From Streptomyces cellostaticus (lineage in GTDB: Bacteria; Actinomycetota; Actinomycetes; Streptomycetales; Streptomycetaceae), in assembly GCF_001513965.1 (NCBI RefSeq), contig NZ_KQ948043.1, positions 37,565 to 101,564 of the forward strand: a DNA stretch of 64,000 bases, written 5' to 3'. A program made the translations under genes and the position numbers. The notes under the pieces were generated by a model. It worked only from the letters and a program-made list of their open reading frames with translations. It had not been told where the DNA came from and did no database searches. The stretch's first letter is position 1; each line of letters begins with the position of its first letter. Positions 35,172 to 45,370 of the stretch are shown piece after piece.

Positions 35172-36409
35172 TTAGTGTCCCCATCCCCCCTGCTCGCGCG
35201 GGTGTCCCCGCCACGAGTCAGTGCTGACCGACCCGCGATCGCGGTGCGGTACTCATCCACCAGGCGCTCCAGCCCGACGGCCGGGCTGAAGCCCTGTTCG
35301 TAACGGAGCCGGGCCGCCTGGCCCATCTCCTGGTTGCGGGCCGGCTCGGCCGCGATCCGGCGTATGCCGGACGCGAGCGAGGCCGGCTCGCCCGGCCGGT
35401 GCAGCAGCCCGGTCACCCCGTCCTCGACGAGTTCGACGAAGGCACCGTGACCGGCGGCGACGACCGGGACCCCGGCCGCCATCGCCTCCACGACCACCAG
35501 GCCGAATGCCTCCAGCCACGTCGAGGGAGCCACCACGGCGACCGACCGCGCGATGGCCTTCTGGCACTCCGCCGTGTCGTACAGGCCCACGTATTGCACG
35601 TCGTCCCGGCCCGCCGCCCAGGCGGTGACCTCTGCCTCCAGTGGCCCCGCGCCGGCGATCACGAGCGGTACGCCCACACCGCCGCTCGCTGCGATCTCGT
35701 CCCACGCGGCCATGAGCAGCCGTACGCCCTTGGCCTCCGCGAGCCGGCCGAGATAGAGCAGATGTTCGCCGGCGCCTGATCGGCGGGCATCCGGGTCGGG
35801 CACGAAGTTGTGCTTCACCGCCAGCCGCTCGGCCGGCATGCCGGCCCGCACCAGGACGTCGCGCTGCGCCGCGGAGATGCAGAAGAACCGCTCCACGCCG
35901 GACCACCACCGCCGCCGGTTGACCGACAGGCTGACCGCGAGCGGCACCGTCGCAAGGCGGGAGTTCCGGTAGCAGCCGTGCCGGACGGCGGGCAGTGGCG
36001 TCGACCCGACGCACTCGGTGCACGGCCTGCCGTCCCGCTGCAGCGTGCCGGGAGGGCAGACCTGGGTGTAGTTGTGCAGCGTGGCGACGGCGGGCACGTC
36101 GGCGTCTGCGCAGGCGGCAAGCACCGCGGGCGACAGGAGCGGGAAGACGTTGTGCACGTGCACCACGTCCGGCCGCTCGGCGCGGAGCCGGGTGGCGAGT
36201 TCCGTGCGGACCGCCGGGTTCCACGGCACGAGCAGCGGCACCGCGACCTTGCCGGGCAGGGACCGGCCGGCGATGTCGTCGCTGCGCCGCTCGAACACCT
36301 CGACCCGGTGGCCGGCCGCGCGCAGCAGCCCTACCTCCTGGTCGACGACCGTGTTCTCCCCGCTCGGCTGTGCCGAGGCGTAGCGGTTGTGCACCACGAG
36401 GATGTGCAT
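35168..36409 (-). CDS. Family 4 glycosyltransferase
   Basis: A 413-residue GT-B enzyme. It starts MHILVVHNRYASAQPSGENT and has the acceptor-side VVHVHNVFPLLSPAVL, then LLYLGRLAEAKGVRLLM. The donor EX7E motif is EAFGLVVVEAMAAGVPVVA. A four-cysteine stretch (CPPG, CTEC, CYRN) is typical of a GT4 subgroup. ATG 36409 lies 2 nt from the preceding stop. It is expected to add one sugar of the repeat unit. Confidence 0.9.
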   Translation of the reverse strand: MHILVVHNRYASAQPSGENTVVDQEVGLLRAAGHRVEVFERRSDDIAGRSLPGKVAVPLLVPWNPAVRTELATRLRAERPDVVHVHNVFPLLSPAVLAACADADVPAVATLHNYTQVCPPGTLQRDGRPCTECVGSTPLPAVRHGCYRNSRLATVPLAVSLSVNRRRWWSGVERFFCISAAQRDVLVRAGMPAERLAVKHNFVPDPDARRSGAGEHLLYLGRLAEAKGVRLLMAAWDEIAASGGVGVPLVIAGAGPLEAEVTAWAAGRDDVQYVGLYDTAECQKAIARSVAVVAPSTWLEAFGLVVVEAMAAGVPVVAAGHGAFVELVEDGVTGLLHRPGEPASLASGIRRIAAEPARNQEMGQAARLRYEQGFSPAVGLERLVDEYRTAIAGRSALTRGGDTRASRGDGDTK

Positions 36410-36411
36410 GC

Positions 36412-37716
36412 TCACCTCACCTCCGGTCTCTGGGCCCAGCGCGGGACATGTCGTCGGGGGACGTCGGGCGTCGCGAGGGGTGTGGCCTCGGCAGGTGCCG
36501 CCAACAGCGAGGCGGCCAGGGCCAGATGCAGCAGATACGGCGAGGCGTCGCCGAGACCGGCCTCGGTGTACGACGCGATCGCGCAGTAGCTGATCAGGAA
36601 GATCGCGCAGGCCCTCGGCAGCGACGGAGGCCGCAGCAACGCGACGCCGCCCAGCACGATGATGATCGCCGCGACCAGGGTGACGCCGATCAGACCCTGC
36701 TCGTTGTAGACGGCCAGCCAGCTGTTGTCGATCGGCAGCCCGCCGAACGACTTGTCGCCCAGGCCCACGCCGAACAACTTCTCCCCGGTCGTCCGGGGCG
36801 CAGCCAGCAGGGCGTCCCAGACCTTGGCCCGACCGGTGAGGCTGGAGAAGTTCGCCTTGCTCTGTCCGCGCAGGAACCACGCCTGGAGCACGGAGGCGAA
36901 CCCCACCGCGGCCACCGTGGCGCACAGCACCGTCCAGGTGAAGAAGCGGCGGGCGGCGGCGCTGGTGAGGAGGAGCGAGCCGATCGCCAACACCAGCCCG
37001 AGGAGCAGGCCGAGCGTGGCCGTCCGGGTATGGGTCAGCGCGAGCAGGACGAGTGAGGGCACGATGACCACCACCGCGCTGGCCCTGTCGGTCCGGCGGC
37101 CGAGTACGAGCAGCACGGTGAGCCCGATGATCACCGCGGCGTACTGTCCGATCTGCGGCGGGGTGAGCGGCCACAACGCGCCGACCAGGCGTCCGCCGTA
37201 GAGGTCGGGCAGGGCCGCGCCCGGTGAGACGACCAAGCCGGCGGCCACCGACCCGAGCACCGCGAAGTACATCCGGATGTGGTGCCGGGCGAACGTCAGG
37301 CTGCCGTCCCACCAGCGGCTGAGCAGCCACAGCGTGGCCACGAAGAGAGTCAGCCGGAAGCAGCGGAACAGTGCGCCGAACCCGGACTCCAGGTGCGCGC
37401 TGGAGATCACGCTCGTCACCAGGAGCAAGGTGAGCAGGAACACGTACGCACTGGCTCGGATGCGCAGCCGGAGATTGACCGCGAGCGCCAGCGCGAACGC
37501 GGTGACCAGCGCGCCCATGGTGACCATCTGGATGAGGGAACGGGGCAGCGGGACGATGGTCTTCGCCCCGGCGGAGCCGAGCGTGTTGAGGACCAGCAGC
37601 CCCCAGACGATCCCGACGATCCTCGGTGTGCCGGCAGGGCGCGGGTCGGCACCGGGCTGCGTGCTCGCCGTACCCGGTCGGCCCGGTGTCCCACCGTGCG
37701 TCAGGTCCCCGCCCAC
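36412..37716 (-). CDS. Wzy/O-antigen ligase-like membrane protein
   Basis: About 434 residues with roughly ten to twelve helices and the extracytoplasmic loop SKANFSSLTGRAKVWDALLA, then FGVGLGDKSFGG and PIDNSWLAVYNEQG. That combination (TGR-xxxW, D/NS-xxxxxxEqG) is the Wzy_C/WaaL signature. It should polymerise repeat units outside the membrane. The start is uncertain: GTG 37716 lies 1 nt after the previous stop, and GTG 37725 is an alternative. Confidence 0.83.
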   Translation of the reverse strand: MGGDLTHGGTPGRPGTASTQPGADPRPAGTPRIVGIVWGLLVLNTLGSAGAKTIVPLPRSLIQMVTMGALVTAFALALAVNLRLRIRASAYVFLLTLLLVTSVISSAHLESGFGALFRCFRLTLFVATLWLLSRWWDGSLTFARHHIRMYFAVLGSVAAGLVVSPGAALPDLYGGRLVGALWPLTPPQIGQYAAVIIGLTVLLVLGRRTDRASAVVVIVPSLVLLALTHTRTATLGLLLGLVLAIGSLLLTSAAARRFFTWTVLCATVAAVGFASVLQAWFLRGQSKANFSSLTGRAKVWDALLAAPRTTGEKLFGVGLGDKSFGGLPIDNSWLAVYNEQGLIGVTLVAAIIIVLGGVALLRPPSLPRACAIFLISYCAIASYTEAGLGDASPYLLHLALAASLLAAPAEATPLATPDVPRRHVPRWAQRPEVR

Positions 37717-37717
37717 C

Positions 37718-39262
37718 TCAACCACCGGCCCGTGGGTCGAGGTCGAGGGTGCTGCCCGCGTCCTGCTGGTACGGCGTGCTCTGCCACTGACCGATGTCGA
37801 GGATCCGGCTCGGGTCGTGGGCGACGAATTTCCACGGTCCGAGGTAGACGTTGTCGTGCCAGCGGTTGTGCTGCTTGCGGGTGATCGCCTCGGCCACCCC
37901 TTCGCCCTGGTACGGCGACCAGTCCGGATAGGTGCCGTAGTTGGCCAGCACCGCCATGCGGTCGCACTTCTCCGTGCACCTGACGACGGACTCGTCCAGC
38001 ACGAAGCGGTTGTCGTGGATGTCCACCCGCTGGGTCTTCCACCGGCAGTCGGCGTAGAGCGGTGGCTTGGCGATCGCCGGTTTCGCGCAGCGGCCGGTGT
38101 CCCGGACCAGCAAGGTGCAGTCACCTGACGAGGTGTTGGCCGGGCTGTTGCAGAACCGGTCGGCGTTCTCCCACAGGGTGATCCCGGACCAGTTGTTCTC
38201 CAGCACGTTCCGGTAGATCTCGATCTTGCCGGTGCGGGCTTTGATCCGTGGTTCGCCGCCTGACTCGGACAGGTAGACGGTCGCGTACGGGAAGGTGTCG
38301 CCACGGTCGGCTGCCCTGCGGCCCTCGACCCAGTTGTTCCGCCGGATCGTGTTGTTCCGGATGACCGCGTTGTAGCTGGTCTCGTAGATCAGCGCGGCAC
38401 CGTCGTTGGCCTCGATCACGTTGTTCTCGATGCGGAAGTCGTTGTTGTTGGTGTCCGCCCACAACCCTGTTCCGCGGTTGTCGTGCACCCAGTTGCCGCG
38501 TACGTCGGCGCCGTTGACGGCCCAGAACTTCACGCCTCCGCTGCAGCCGCAGCCCTTCCGCCGCCGCTCCCAGTCGCCGGTGTTGTTCCCCACGATCTCG
38601 TTGCCCTCGACCACCAGGCCGCTGATACGGCCTTTGGTCTTGTACGCGTTCATGCCGTACTGTCCGTTGCCGCGCAGGCAGCTGGCGCGGACCCGCTGGC
38701 GGGCACCGGCCATCAGCCCGGCGCCGGAGTTGTTCTGGATCGTCGCGTGCTCGATCACCCACCCGTCGGCCGAGTCATGGTTGACCACGCCCTCGTTCTG
38801 CGGCGCGACGAAACCCTGCACGGTCAGGTAGCGGATGGTGACATTGCCGGCGGTACCGCCGAACGCGTACTGGTTGATCTTCTGGCCGTCGAGCACCGCG
38901 CCCGGCGCGCCGAGGTAGCGGTCCCCCTTCTTGGGGATGACCTGGGAGTAGCGGTCCCGCTCGAGCCTGTGCCTGCCCGGTCGAAGCCAGAACGTGGTGT
39001 TCGCAGGGCTGCTCTTGGTCTTCGCTGCCAAGTCACCGACGACCGCGGGGTCGACCGTCACCGCACCCGCCGGCGCATTCGCCGGCCCGGCCGCGGGCTT
39101 GGCGCACACGCGGGCCACGGACGTGGAGGACGCCCCGGACATGGATGGCGCAGCGGTCGACCCCGCCCGGGCGCCCGGCGTGCTCTCACAGCTGGACACC
39201 GTCAGCAGGGCCAGCGCCAGCGGTGCCGCCGCCAACGCCCAGTGCCGCCTCTTGTTCCCCAC
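37718..39262 (-). CDS. Right-handed beta-helix lipoprotein
   Basis: A 514-residue exported protein. The signal peptide ends in LALLTVSSC (lipobox Cys). Parallel beta-helix repeats follow, with NNS/NNT and HDNR turns (GVVNHDSADGWVIEHATIQN, AVIRNNTIRRNNW). Such folds occur in pectate lyases, alginate epimerases and polysaccharide-modifying enzymes. GTG 39262 follows GGGGGG; the upstream in-frame sequence overlaps the heparinase-like gene and is not signal-like. Together with the heparinase-like enzyme upstream it may trim or release the polymer. Confidence 0.83.
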   Translation of the reverse strand: MGNKRRHWALAAAPLALALLTVSSCESTPGARAGSTAAPSMSGASSTSVARVCAKPAAGPANAPAGAVTVDPAVVGDLAAKTKSSPANTTFWLRPGRHRLERDRYSQVIPKKGDRYLGAPGAVLDGQKINQYAFGGTAGNVTIRYLTVQGFVAPQNEGVVNHDSADGWVIEHATIQNNSGAGLMAGARQRVRASCLRGNGQYGMNAYKTKGRISGLVVEGNEIVGNNTGDWERRRKGCGCSGGVKFWAVNGADVRGNWVHDNRGTGLWADTNNNDFRIENNVIEANDGAALIYETSYNAVIRNNTIRRNNWVEGRRAADRGDTFPYATVYLSESGGEPRIKARTGKIEIYRNVLENNWSGITLWENADRFCNSPANTSSGDCTLLVRDTGRCAKPAIAKPPLYADCRWKTQRVDIHDNRFVLDESVVRCTEKCDRMAVLANYGTYPDWSPYQGEGVAEAITRKQHNRWHDNVYLGPWKFVAHDPSRILDIGQWQSTPYQQDAGSTLDLDPRAGG

Positions 39263-39270
39263 GCGCCCCC

Positions 39271-41238
39271 CTAGCCGCGGAACCTGAGCACGGTGGTGAA
39301 CCCCGCCGCGCCGTCGGCGAAGCCGGTGCCGACCAGCGTGATGGTGGGTTCCTTGCGTCCGAAGCCGACGGAGTACCAGCCCAGCGGCGGGCCGGTCTCG
39401 CCGCGATGCGCCCGCCATGACAGCTCCCCGGGCAGGTCGAGCACCGCGGAGCGCCCCTCGCCGTCCCGGATCCAGGTGAGCACTGCCCGGTTCCCCACCA
39501 GGTCCGCGGCGATCGCCGGGCCGAGGTGGAACGCCAGCTGCACGGACCGGCGCGGGCCGCGTACCTCGTCAACCACCCTCAGTTCCCGGCTCGCGGCCGT
39601 CAGCTCCACCAGGCGGCGGTGCACGGAGCGCTGGTAACCGTCGTGCTCGGCACACCAGCGGGCCACACCCTCGTCGGTTGTGTCCGCGGCCAGGACGCGA
39701 CTGTGGGCATGCCGGGTCCAGAGGAACGGGCCACCGGAGACGGACTGGTCACCGCCGTCCACCTGCAGGGTGTTGTGGCCGAGGGTCGACCGGAAGTACT
39801 GCCGCCACTCGGGTTGGCCGTGGTAACAGAACGTCCCCGGGTCGGCGAGCACGTCGACCCCGTCGTGCCGGACCTCCACGGACAGCGCGTCCGCGTGGGC
39901 ATGCGCGGCGATGGACAGGAATCCGTGCGGACCACCGTCGCAGCGGCACCAGATCTCCTCCGGACCGCGCAGGATGGTCATGCCCGCGTCGGCGAAGTGC
40001 CCTGGTCGGCTTGCCGGGCGGGTCACGGCCGGTGCGGTTCCCTTGTCCGCGTACGGCCGGATGAGCGCGGCCAGCAGCGGGGTGCGTACATCGGTGCCGG
40101 CCACCTCCGGCCACCAGGCGAGCCGGCCGAACACGGCGTCCCCGGTGGCCAGCAGCGAGGCCCAGCGGTCGGTGCCCGCGCCGTCCACGACCAGACCGTG
40201 CCCGTCGTCCGCGTCCCCCTGGCGCGGCGGACGTAACCGGCTGTCCACGATGGCCGCGAGCGCGTCGGTCATCCGCAGCAGCACCAGCCGGACGGACGCC
40301 GGGACCGGCACGCCGGCGGCATCCGCCTCGGCCACCGCGGCCAGGCCGAGCTCCAGCACCAGTCCGTGATACTCGGTGGCCAGCTCGCGGTTGAGGCCGG
40401 AGCCGAAGGTGTTGCTTCGCAGATGCCGCTCCAGCGACCGCAGCGCGCCGGCTCGCCAACGCGCCGAGGAGGGGAACCACCCGAACGCGCAGGCTGCGGC
40501 GAACTGCCCGGCGGCCTCGGCGATGACGTGGTTGTTCGCCGAAGACCCGCGGCTGGGGAAGGCGGCCAGCCAGCGCTGGTGGTGCCAGATCTGGCTCAGT
40601 GCCACCGGGTTGTCCTCGAACAACCCGGCCGCGCCCGGCCAGCCGTCGAGCAGCCGACGGATCCACACCCAGGACAGCAGCCGGATCCCCAGCTCGATGC
40701 CGCTGATCCAGTGCACGCCGCGCAGCGGTGGGTTGGCCGCCCACCACAACCGCAGGTGCTCGGCCACTCGCTCGGCGTACCGCTCGTTCCCGGTGATCGC
40801 GTAGGCGGCGGCGAGCACGGTGAGGTACTGATGCCGGGACAGCTCCCAGATCTGCTTGATGTCCCCGACCGCGTCCTCGTTCCGGTACGGCACGTCGAAG
40901 GCGTAACCCCACGGGGCCCGGCGCCCGGTCTTCGGGTCGCACCACCAGTCCGGGTCGGCCATGTCGTCGCGGACCACCCCGAAAAACTCGGCGTGCCCGT
41001 ACATCAGCCGGTCCGCCTCGGCGATGAGACGCTTCGCGGCGTCCGGGGGTACGGCGGCGATCGTCCCGTCGGGCAGTACCGCGGTGAACCGGGCGCCGGT
41101 CACCCTCGGGCAGTCCGGCCGCGCCGACCGCCACCGCCGCCTGCGCACCGCGTCGCCCACCCGGCCGCCGACCTCCCGCGGTCCCATCCGGGACAGGCGC
41201 CGCAGGTACCAGCCCGCACTCCCCGAGATCACAGTCAT
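39271..41238 (-). CDS. Heparinase II/III family protein
   Basis: A 655-residue protein with the N-terminal helical toroid (alginate-lyase-like: YAITGNERYAERVAEHLRLW, GSSANNHVIAEAAGQFAAAC) and a C-terminal beta-sandwich. SIAAHAHADALSVEVRHDGV is the catalytic/metal region of the family, and DPGTFCYHGQPEWRQYFRST continues it. It is predicted to cleave uronic-acid-containing glycans by beta-elimination. No signal peptide is obvious, which is common for this type in actinobacterial exopolysaccharide operons. ATG overlaps the bi-domain oxidoreductase stop. Confidence 0.88.
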   Translation of the reverse strand: MTVISGSAGWYLRRLSRMGPREVGGRVGDAVRRRRWRSARPDCPRVTGARFTAVLPDGTIAAVPPDAAKRLIAEADRLMYGHAEFFGVVRDDMADPDWWCDPKTGRRAPWGYAFDVPYRNEDAVGDIKQIWELSRHQYLTVLAAAYAITGNERYAERVAEHLRLWWAANPPLRGVHWISGIELGIRLLSWVWIRRLLDGWPGAAGLFEDNPVALSQIWHHQRWLAAFPSRGSSANNHVIAEAAGQFAAACAFGWFPSSARWRAGALRSLERHLRSNTFGSGLNRELATEYHGLVLELGLAAVAEADAAGVPVPASVRLVLLRMTDALAAIVDSRLRPPRQGDADDGHGLVVDGAGTDRWASLLATGDAVFGRLAWWPEVAGTDVRTPLLAALIRPYADKGTAPAVTRPASRPGHFADAGMTILRGPEEIWCRCDGGPHGFLSIAAHAHADALSVEVRHDGVDVLADPGTFCYHGQPEWRQYFRSTLGHNTLQVDGGDQSVSGGPFLWTRHAHSRVLAADTTDEGVARWCAEHDGYQRSVHRRLVELTAASRELRVVDEVRGPRRSVQLAFHLGPAIAADLVGNRAVLTWIRDGEGRSAVLDLPGELSWRAHRGETGPPLGWYSVGFGRKEPTITLVGTGFADGAAGFTTVLRFRG

Positions 41239-43415
41239 CGCGCCCTCGCCAACGTCACCTGCGCACCGCTGGCCAGGCTTGCCTGCACGGCGAGGGTGGC
41301 CGCCGTGGTGGCGACCAGCGACTCCAGCGGCACCGGCATCGGCCCGCCGGTCCGCACGGCCTTGACGAACGCGGCCAGCTCGGCGTTCTGGCCCTTGTCC
41401 CGGGCCTTGGGCAGCCGGGAACTGACCCACCGTTTGCGGCCGTACACCGAGGCACGGACGAAGTCATCGAGCCGCAGCGCACGGCCGTCCGCGACCAGGT
41501 CCAGCGTCTCCTTGGGGAAGCCGGCCGGGCCGGTGGTGACGTAGCTGATGGTGGCGGTGGACCCGTCCGGGTAGCGCAGCACGACCTGCAGGTCCTCGTT
41601 GCCGGACGTGGCGGTCGCGTACACCGAGACCGGGTCGGCCTCGAGCAGCCAGCTCGCCGTGTCGATGAAGTGTCCGCCCTCGCCGGCGAACCGCGAGCCC
41701 TCGGTGCCTTGTCGGAGGTACCAGCTGCCGTGCTGCAGCCGGCCCGCGTTGACCAGGTAGCGGAGGTGCGCCGGACCGCTCCGGGCGCCGAACCGCTTGC
41801 TGGCCTCCTGCAGCAGCGGCGCGAACCGGCGGTTGAAGCCCACCTGCAGCCGGTCGTTGCCGGACTCCTCCACCGCCGCGAGCACGCCGGCCAGCTCGTC
41901 CTCGGTGAGCGCCAACGGCTTCTCCACGAACACGGTCTTGCCGGCCAGCAGTGCCTGCCGGGTCAGTTCGGCGTGCGAGCTGTGCCGGGTGACGACGAAC
42001 ACCGCGTCGATGGACTTGTCGCCGAGCACGGCGTCGAGATCGGTGGTCGCCTCGTCGAAACCGAACTTCCGCTGCGCGTTGGCCGCGGACAACGCCGTCG
42101 TGGTGACGACCGTCGACAACTTCACGCCTTCGCGCTGTGCCAGGTGCGGCAGCAGCATCGACGTCGCGTAGTTCCCCGCGCCGACGAATGCGAGACGCAC
42201 CGGCGAACTGGCGGCCCGGGCGGGACTCCGCTTCACGTCCACCGCGGGCACGGCCACCGCCGTGGTCTCCAACTCGGCCTTTTCGGCCTCCTGTTCGGGG
42301 TACCGGAACAGCACGGCCACGGCCTTCAGGTCGCCGTCCTTCAGACGTTGGTACGTCTCGACGGCGTCATCGAAGTCGGCGACGTGGGAGACCAGGGGTT
42401 CCACGTCGACGCTGCCGCGGGCGAGCAGATCGAGGAAGCACGCCAGGTTGCGGCGCTCGGTCCAGCGCACGTAGCCGATCGGGTAGTCGCGCCCCTCGAG
42501 CTCGTACTCCGGGTCGTAGCGCCCGGGGCCGTAACTGCGGGAGAACCGGACGTCGAGTTCCTTCTCGTAGTACGCGTTCCACGGCAGGTCCAGGCGGCAC
42601 TTGCCGATGTCCACGACCCGGCCGCGGTCCCGGCAGAGCCGGGCGGCCAGCTCGACGGGCTGGTTGCTGCCGCCGCCGGCGGCCAGGTACACCTGGTCCA
42701 CGCCGTGACCGCCGGTGAGTTCGGCGACGGAAGCCTCCACTGTCGCGGACGCGGGATCGCCGCAGGCCGCGGCGCCCAGGCGCTCGGCGAGCTCGCAGCG
42801 CACCGGGTCGGGGTCGACCCCGACGACGCGGACTCCCGAGACGGTGAGGAGCTGCACCACCAGCTGCCCGATCAGCCCGAGGCCGATGACCAGCGCCACT
42901 TCGCCGAGCTGCGGCTCGCCCTGGCGGACGCCCTGCAGCGCGATCGACCCGACGGTGCCGAAGGCCGCGTGCCGCGGCGCGAGGCCGTCCGGCACCGGGG
43001 TGTAGAGGTTCTTCGGCACCCAGTTCAGTTCGGCGTGCAAGGCGTGCTCGTTGCCGGCGCAGGCCACGAGGTCGCCGACCTTCACATCGTCGATCCCGGC
43101 GCCGACCTGCTCGACCACCCCGCACAGCGAGTAGCCCAGCGGTGTGTAGGAGTCCAGCTTGCCCATCACCTTGCGGTAGGTGGCGGGCACCCCGTTGGTG
43201 GCCACGCTCTGCATGACCTTGGCCACCTGGTCGGGCCGGGAGCGGGCCTTGCCCAGCATCGACATGCCGGCCTCGGACACCTTCATGAGCTCGGTCCCGG
43301 TGGAGATCAGCGAGTAGGCGGTGCGGACCAGCACCCCGCCCGGCTTGCACCCCGGCACCGGCACGTCGAGCACCGCCAGCTCGCCGCTCTTGTAGTTCTG
43401 TACAACCTGCTTCAC
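41235..43415 (-). CDS. Bi-domain oxidoreductase: zinc-type alcohol dehydrogenase plus Gfo/Idh/MocA
   Basis: A 726-residue fusion. Residues 1-~360 are an MDR-type dehydrogenase (GYSLCGVVEQVGAGIDDVKV, GLGLIGQLVVQLLTVSG). Residues from ~385 are a Gfo/Idh/MocA oxidoreductase (VRLAFVGAGNYATSMLLPHL, FVEKPLALTEDEL, GFNRRFAP, GEGGHFIDTASWLLEADPVS). Proteins of this fusion accompany heparinase-like genes in actinobacterial exopolysaccharide clusters. A redox step on a nucleotide or lipid-linked sugar is probable; the substrate is unknown. GTG 43415 follows a strong GAGGAG site. Confidence 0.86.
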   Translation of the reverse strand: MKQVVQNYKSGELAVLDVPVPGCKPGGVLVRTAYSLISTGTELMKVSEAGMSMLGKARSRPDQVAKVMQSVATNGVPATYRKVMGKLDSYTPLGYSLCGVVEQVGAGIDDVKVGDLVACAGNEHALHAELNWVPKNLYTPVPDGLAPRHAAFGTVGSIALQGVRQGEPQLGEVALVIGLGLIGQLVVQLLTVSGVRVVGVDPDPVRCELAERLGAAACGDPASATVEASVAELTGGHGVDQVYLAAGGGSNQPVELAARLCRDRGRVVDIGKCRLDLPWNAYYEKELDVRFSRSYGPGRYDPEYELEGRDYPIGYVRWTERRNLACFLDLLARGSVDVEPLVSHVADFDDAVETYQRLKDGDLKAVAVLFRYPEQEAEKAELETTAVAVPAVDVKRSPARAASSPVRLAFVGAGNYATSMLLPHLAQREGVKLSTVVTTTALSAANAQRKFGFDEATTDLDAVLGDKSIDAVFVVTRHSSHAELTRQALLAGKTVFVEKPLALTEDELAGVLAAVEESGNDRLQVGFNRRFAPLLQEASKRFGARSGPAHLRYLVNAGRLQHGSWYLRQGTEGSRFAGEGGHFIDTASWLLEADPVSVYATATSGNEDLQVVLRYPDGSTATISYVTTGPAGFPKETLDLVADGRALRLDDFVRASVYGRKRWVSSRLPKARDKGQNAELAAFVKAVRTGGPMPVPLESLVATTAATLAVQASLASGAQVTLARAR

Positions 43416-43432
43416 CCGAACTCCTCTGATTC

Positions 43433-45367
43433 CTAAGCCGTTAACCGAGTGCTCTGGCCGGACCCAGAGGTCGCGTCGCGATACCAGTACTCGAGGGTCA
43501 GCACATGCCACAGATGCTTGGAGAAGTCCCGCTGCCCGGCGGCGTCCTCGGCGACCATCCGCGCCAGCGCGTCGCGGCGCAGGAACCCGGAGCGGACGAG
43601 CTCGCCGTCGTTGACCACCTCGCGCACCAGCGGTGCCAGGTCCCGGCTCATCCAGGCGCGCAGCGGGGCGCTGAACAGGCCCTTGGGCCGGTACACGATC
43701 TCCCGGGGCAGGATCGAGGTGGCCGCCTCCTTGAGGACGGCCTTGCCCTGCCGTCCGACGATCTTGCGATCGCCGGGCACGGCGAACGCCGCCTTGACCA
43801 CCTCGACGTCCACGTACGGCACCCGCACCTCGGTCGACGCGGCCATGCTCGACCGGTCCGTGTACGTGAGGTTCAGGCCCGGCAGGAACATCCGGGCGTC
43901 GCCCAGGCACATGCGGTTGACGAAGTCGTCGAGGTCGTTGTCCTGGTAGATGTCCGCGTGTTCCGTCAGCACGTCCTCGACGGTCCCGGCCAGGTCCGGA
44001 TCGACCAGGGCGAGCAGCTCGTCCTGGTCGTACATGGTGTAGCTGCGCCGGAACGCGGTCTCCTCCGGCAGATCGGCGAAGGAGAGGAACCGCTTCGCGA
44101 AGCGCACCGACCGGTACCCCCGGCGGGACGTGGCGACCGGCAGCCGGTCCACGGCCGCGGACACCCCGCGCCGCAGGGGCCGCGGGACGCGCTGGTAGCG
44201 CAGCGCAAGCAGGTTGGCCAGGTGCTTGCGGTACCCGGCGAACAGCTCGTCGGCGCCCATCCCCGAGAGCATCACCTTGACCCCGGCCTCCCGGGCGGCC
44301 GAGCAGATCAGGAAGGTGTTGATCGCGGCGGGGTCGCCGATCGGCTCGTCCAGGTGGTACGTCATCTGCGGCAGCAGGTCGAGGACATCCGGAGCGATCT
44401 CGATCTCGTGCAGGTCGACGCCGAACCGCTCGGCCACCTGCCGGGCGTAGCGCAGGTCGTCCGGCATCGCCTCGAACTTGGCGTCCTCGGCGCGGAATCC
44501 GATCGTGTAGGCGGAGATCCCGGGTTGGCCGCGGGCCGCCAGCGCGGTCAGGTAGCTGGAGTCGAGGCCGCCGGAGAGGAAGGTCGCCACGGGTACGTCG
44601 GAGAGCAGATGCTGCCGGGTCGACTCCTCGATGACGGCAGCAAGGTCCGGCTGCTCGCCGGCCCGCGCTCGCTCCCGGCCCTCGGCGGCGACGTCCTTCA
44701 GGTTCCAGAACCGGCCGCGCTCCACCCGGCCGTCGGGCCGGCACCGCAGCCAGGTCCCCGGCGGCAACTTCTCCGCTTCGCGGAACGCGCACCGCGAGTC
44801 CGGCACCCAGTAATACAGCAGCGAGGCCACCAGCGCCGCATGGTCCACCTCCAGCTTGCCGCCGGTCGCGAGGGCGAGGGCCTTCAGCTCGGAGGCGAAC
44901 ACCAGGCCCGCGCCGCGCCGGAGCAGGAACAGCGGCTTGATGCCCAACTGGTCGCGAGCCAGCACCAGTTCACCGGTGCGCTCGTCGAAGATCCCGAACG
45001 CGAACATGCCGCGCAGCCGGGGCAGGCAGTCCGTGCCCCAGCGCCGCCAGGCCTCCAGGAGCACCTCCGTGTCGGAGGTCCCGCGGAAGCGCACCCCGGC
45101 TGCCTCCAACTCGGCTCGCAGTTCGGGCGCGTTGTACAGCTCGCCGTTGTACGTCAGGGCGAGGCCGCCCGAGACCATCGGCTGGGCGCCGGTCTCGGAC
45201 AGGTCGATGATGGCCAGCCGGCGGTGCCCGAGGTGCACTTCGCCGTCACCGGCGGGGTGGCTGTACCGGCCCGCCCCGTCCGGGCCGCGGTGGGCGAGGG
45301 TATCGGTGAGCCGGTCGGTCACGACCTTCCCGTCCGGCCATCGGTACGTGCCTGCGATGCCACACAT
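43433..45367 (-). CDS. asnB: Asparagine synthase (glutamine-hydrolysing)
   Basis: A 644-residue AsnB-type amidotransferase. Cys2 in MCGIAGTYRW is the glutaminase nucleophile, RRLAIIDLSETGAQP and TYNGELYNAPELR belong to the class II glutaminase domain, and VATFLSGGLDSSYLTALAAR is the PP-loop ATP site. In polysaccharide clusters, AsnB homologues often amidate uronic-acid carboxyls instead of making free asparagine. The gene sits between Wzz-like and bi-domain oxidoreductase genes, in an operon with a uronate-forming dehydrogenase, which favours such a role (inference). Confidence 0.9.
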   Translation of the reverse strand: MCGIAGTYRWPDGKVVTDRLTDTLAHRGPDGAGRYSHPAGDGEVHLGHRRLAIIDLSETGAQPMVSGGLALTYNGELYNAPELRAELEAAGVRFRGTSDTEVLLEAWRRWGTDCLPRLRGMFAFGIFDERTGELVLARDQLGIKPLFLLRRGAGLVFASELKALALATGGKLEVDHAALVASLLYYWVPDSRCAFREAEKLPPGTWLRCRPDGRVERGRFWNLKDVAAEGRERARAGEQPDLAAVIEESTRQHLLSDVPVATFLSGGLDSSYLTALAARGQPGISAYTIGFRAEDAKFEAMPDDLRYARQVAERFGVDLHEIEIAPDVLDLLPQMTYHLDEPIGDPAAINTFLICSAAREAGVKVMLSGMGADELFAGYRKHLANLLALRYQRVPRPLRRGVSAAVDRLPVATSRRGYRSVRFAKRFLSFADLPEETAFRRSYTMYDQDELLALVDPDLAGTVEDVLTEHADIYQDNDLDDFVNRMCLGDARMFLPGLNLTYTDRSSMAASTEVRVPYVDVEVVKAAFAVPGDRKIVGRQGKAVLKEAATSILPREIVYRPKGLFSAPLRAWMSRDLAPLVREVVNDGELVRSGFLRRDALARMVAEDAAGQRDFSKHLWHVLTLEYWYRDATSGSGQSTRLTA

Positions 45368-45370
45368 GTC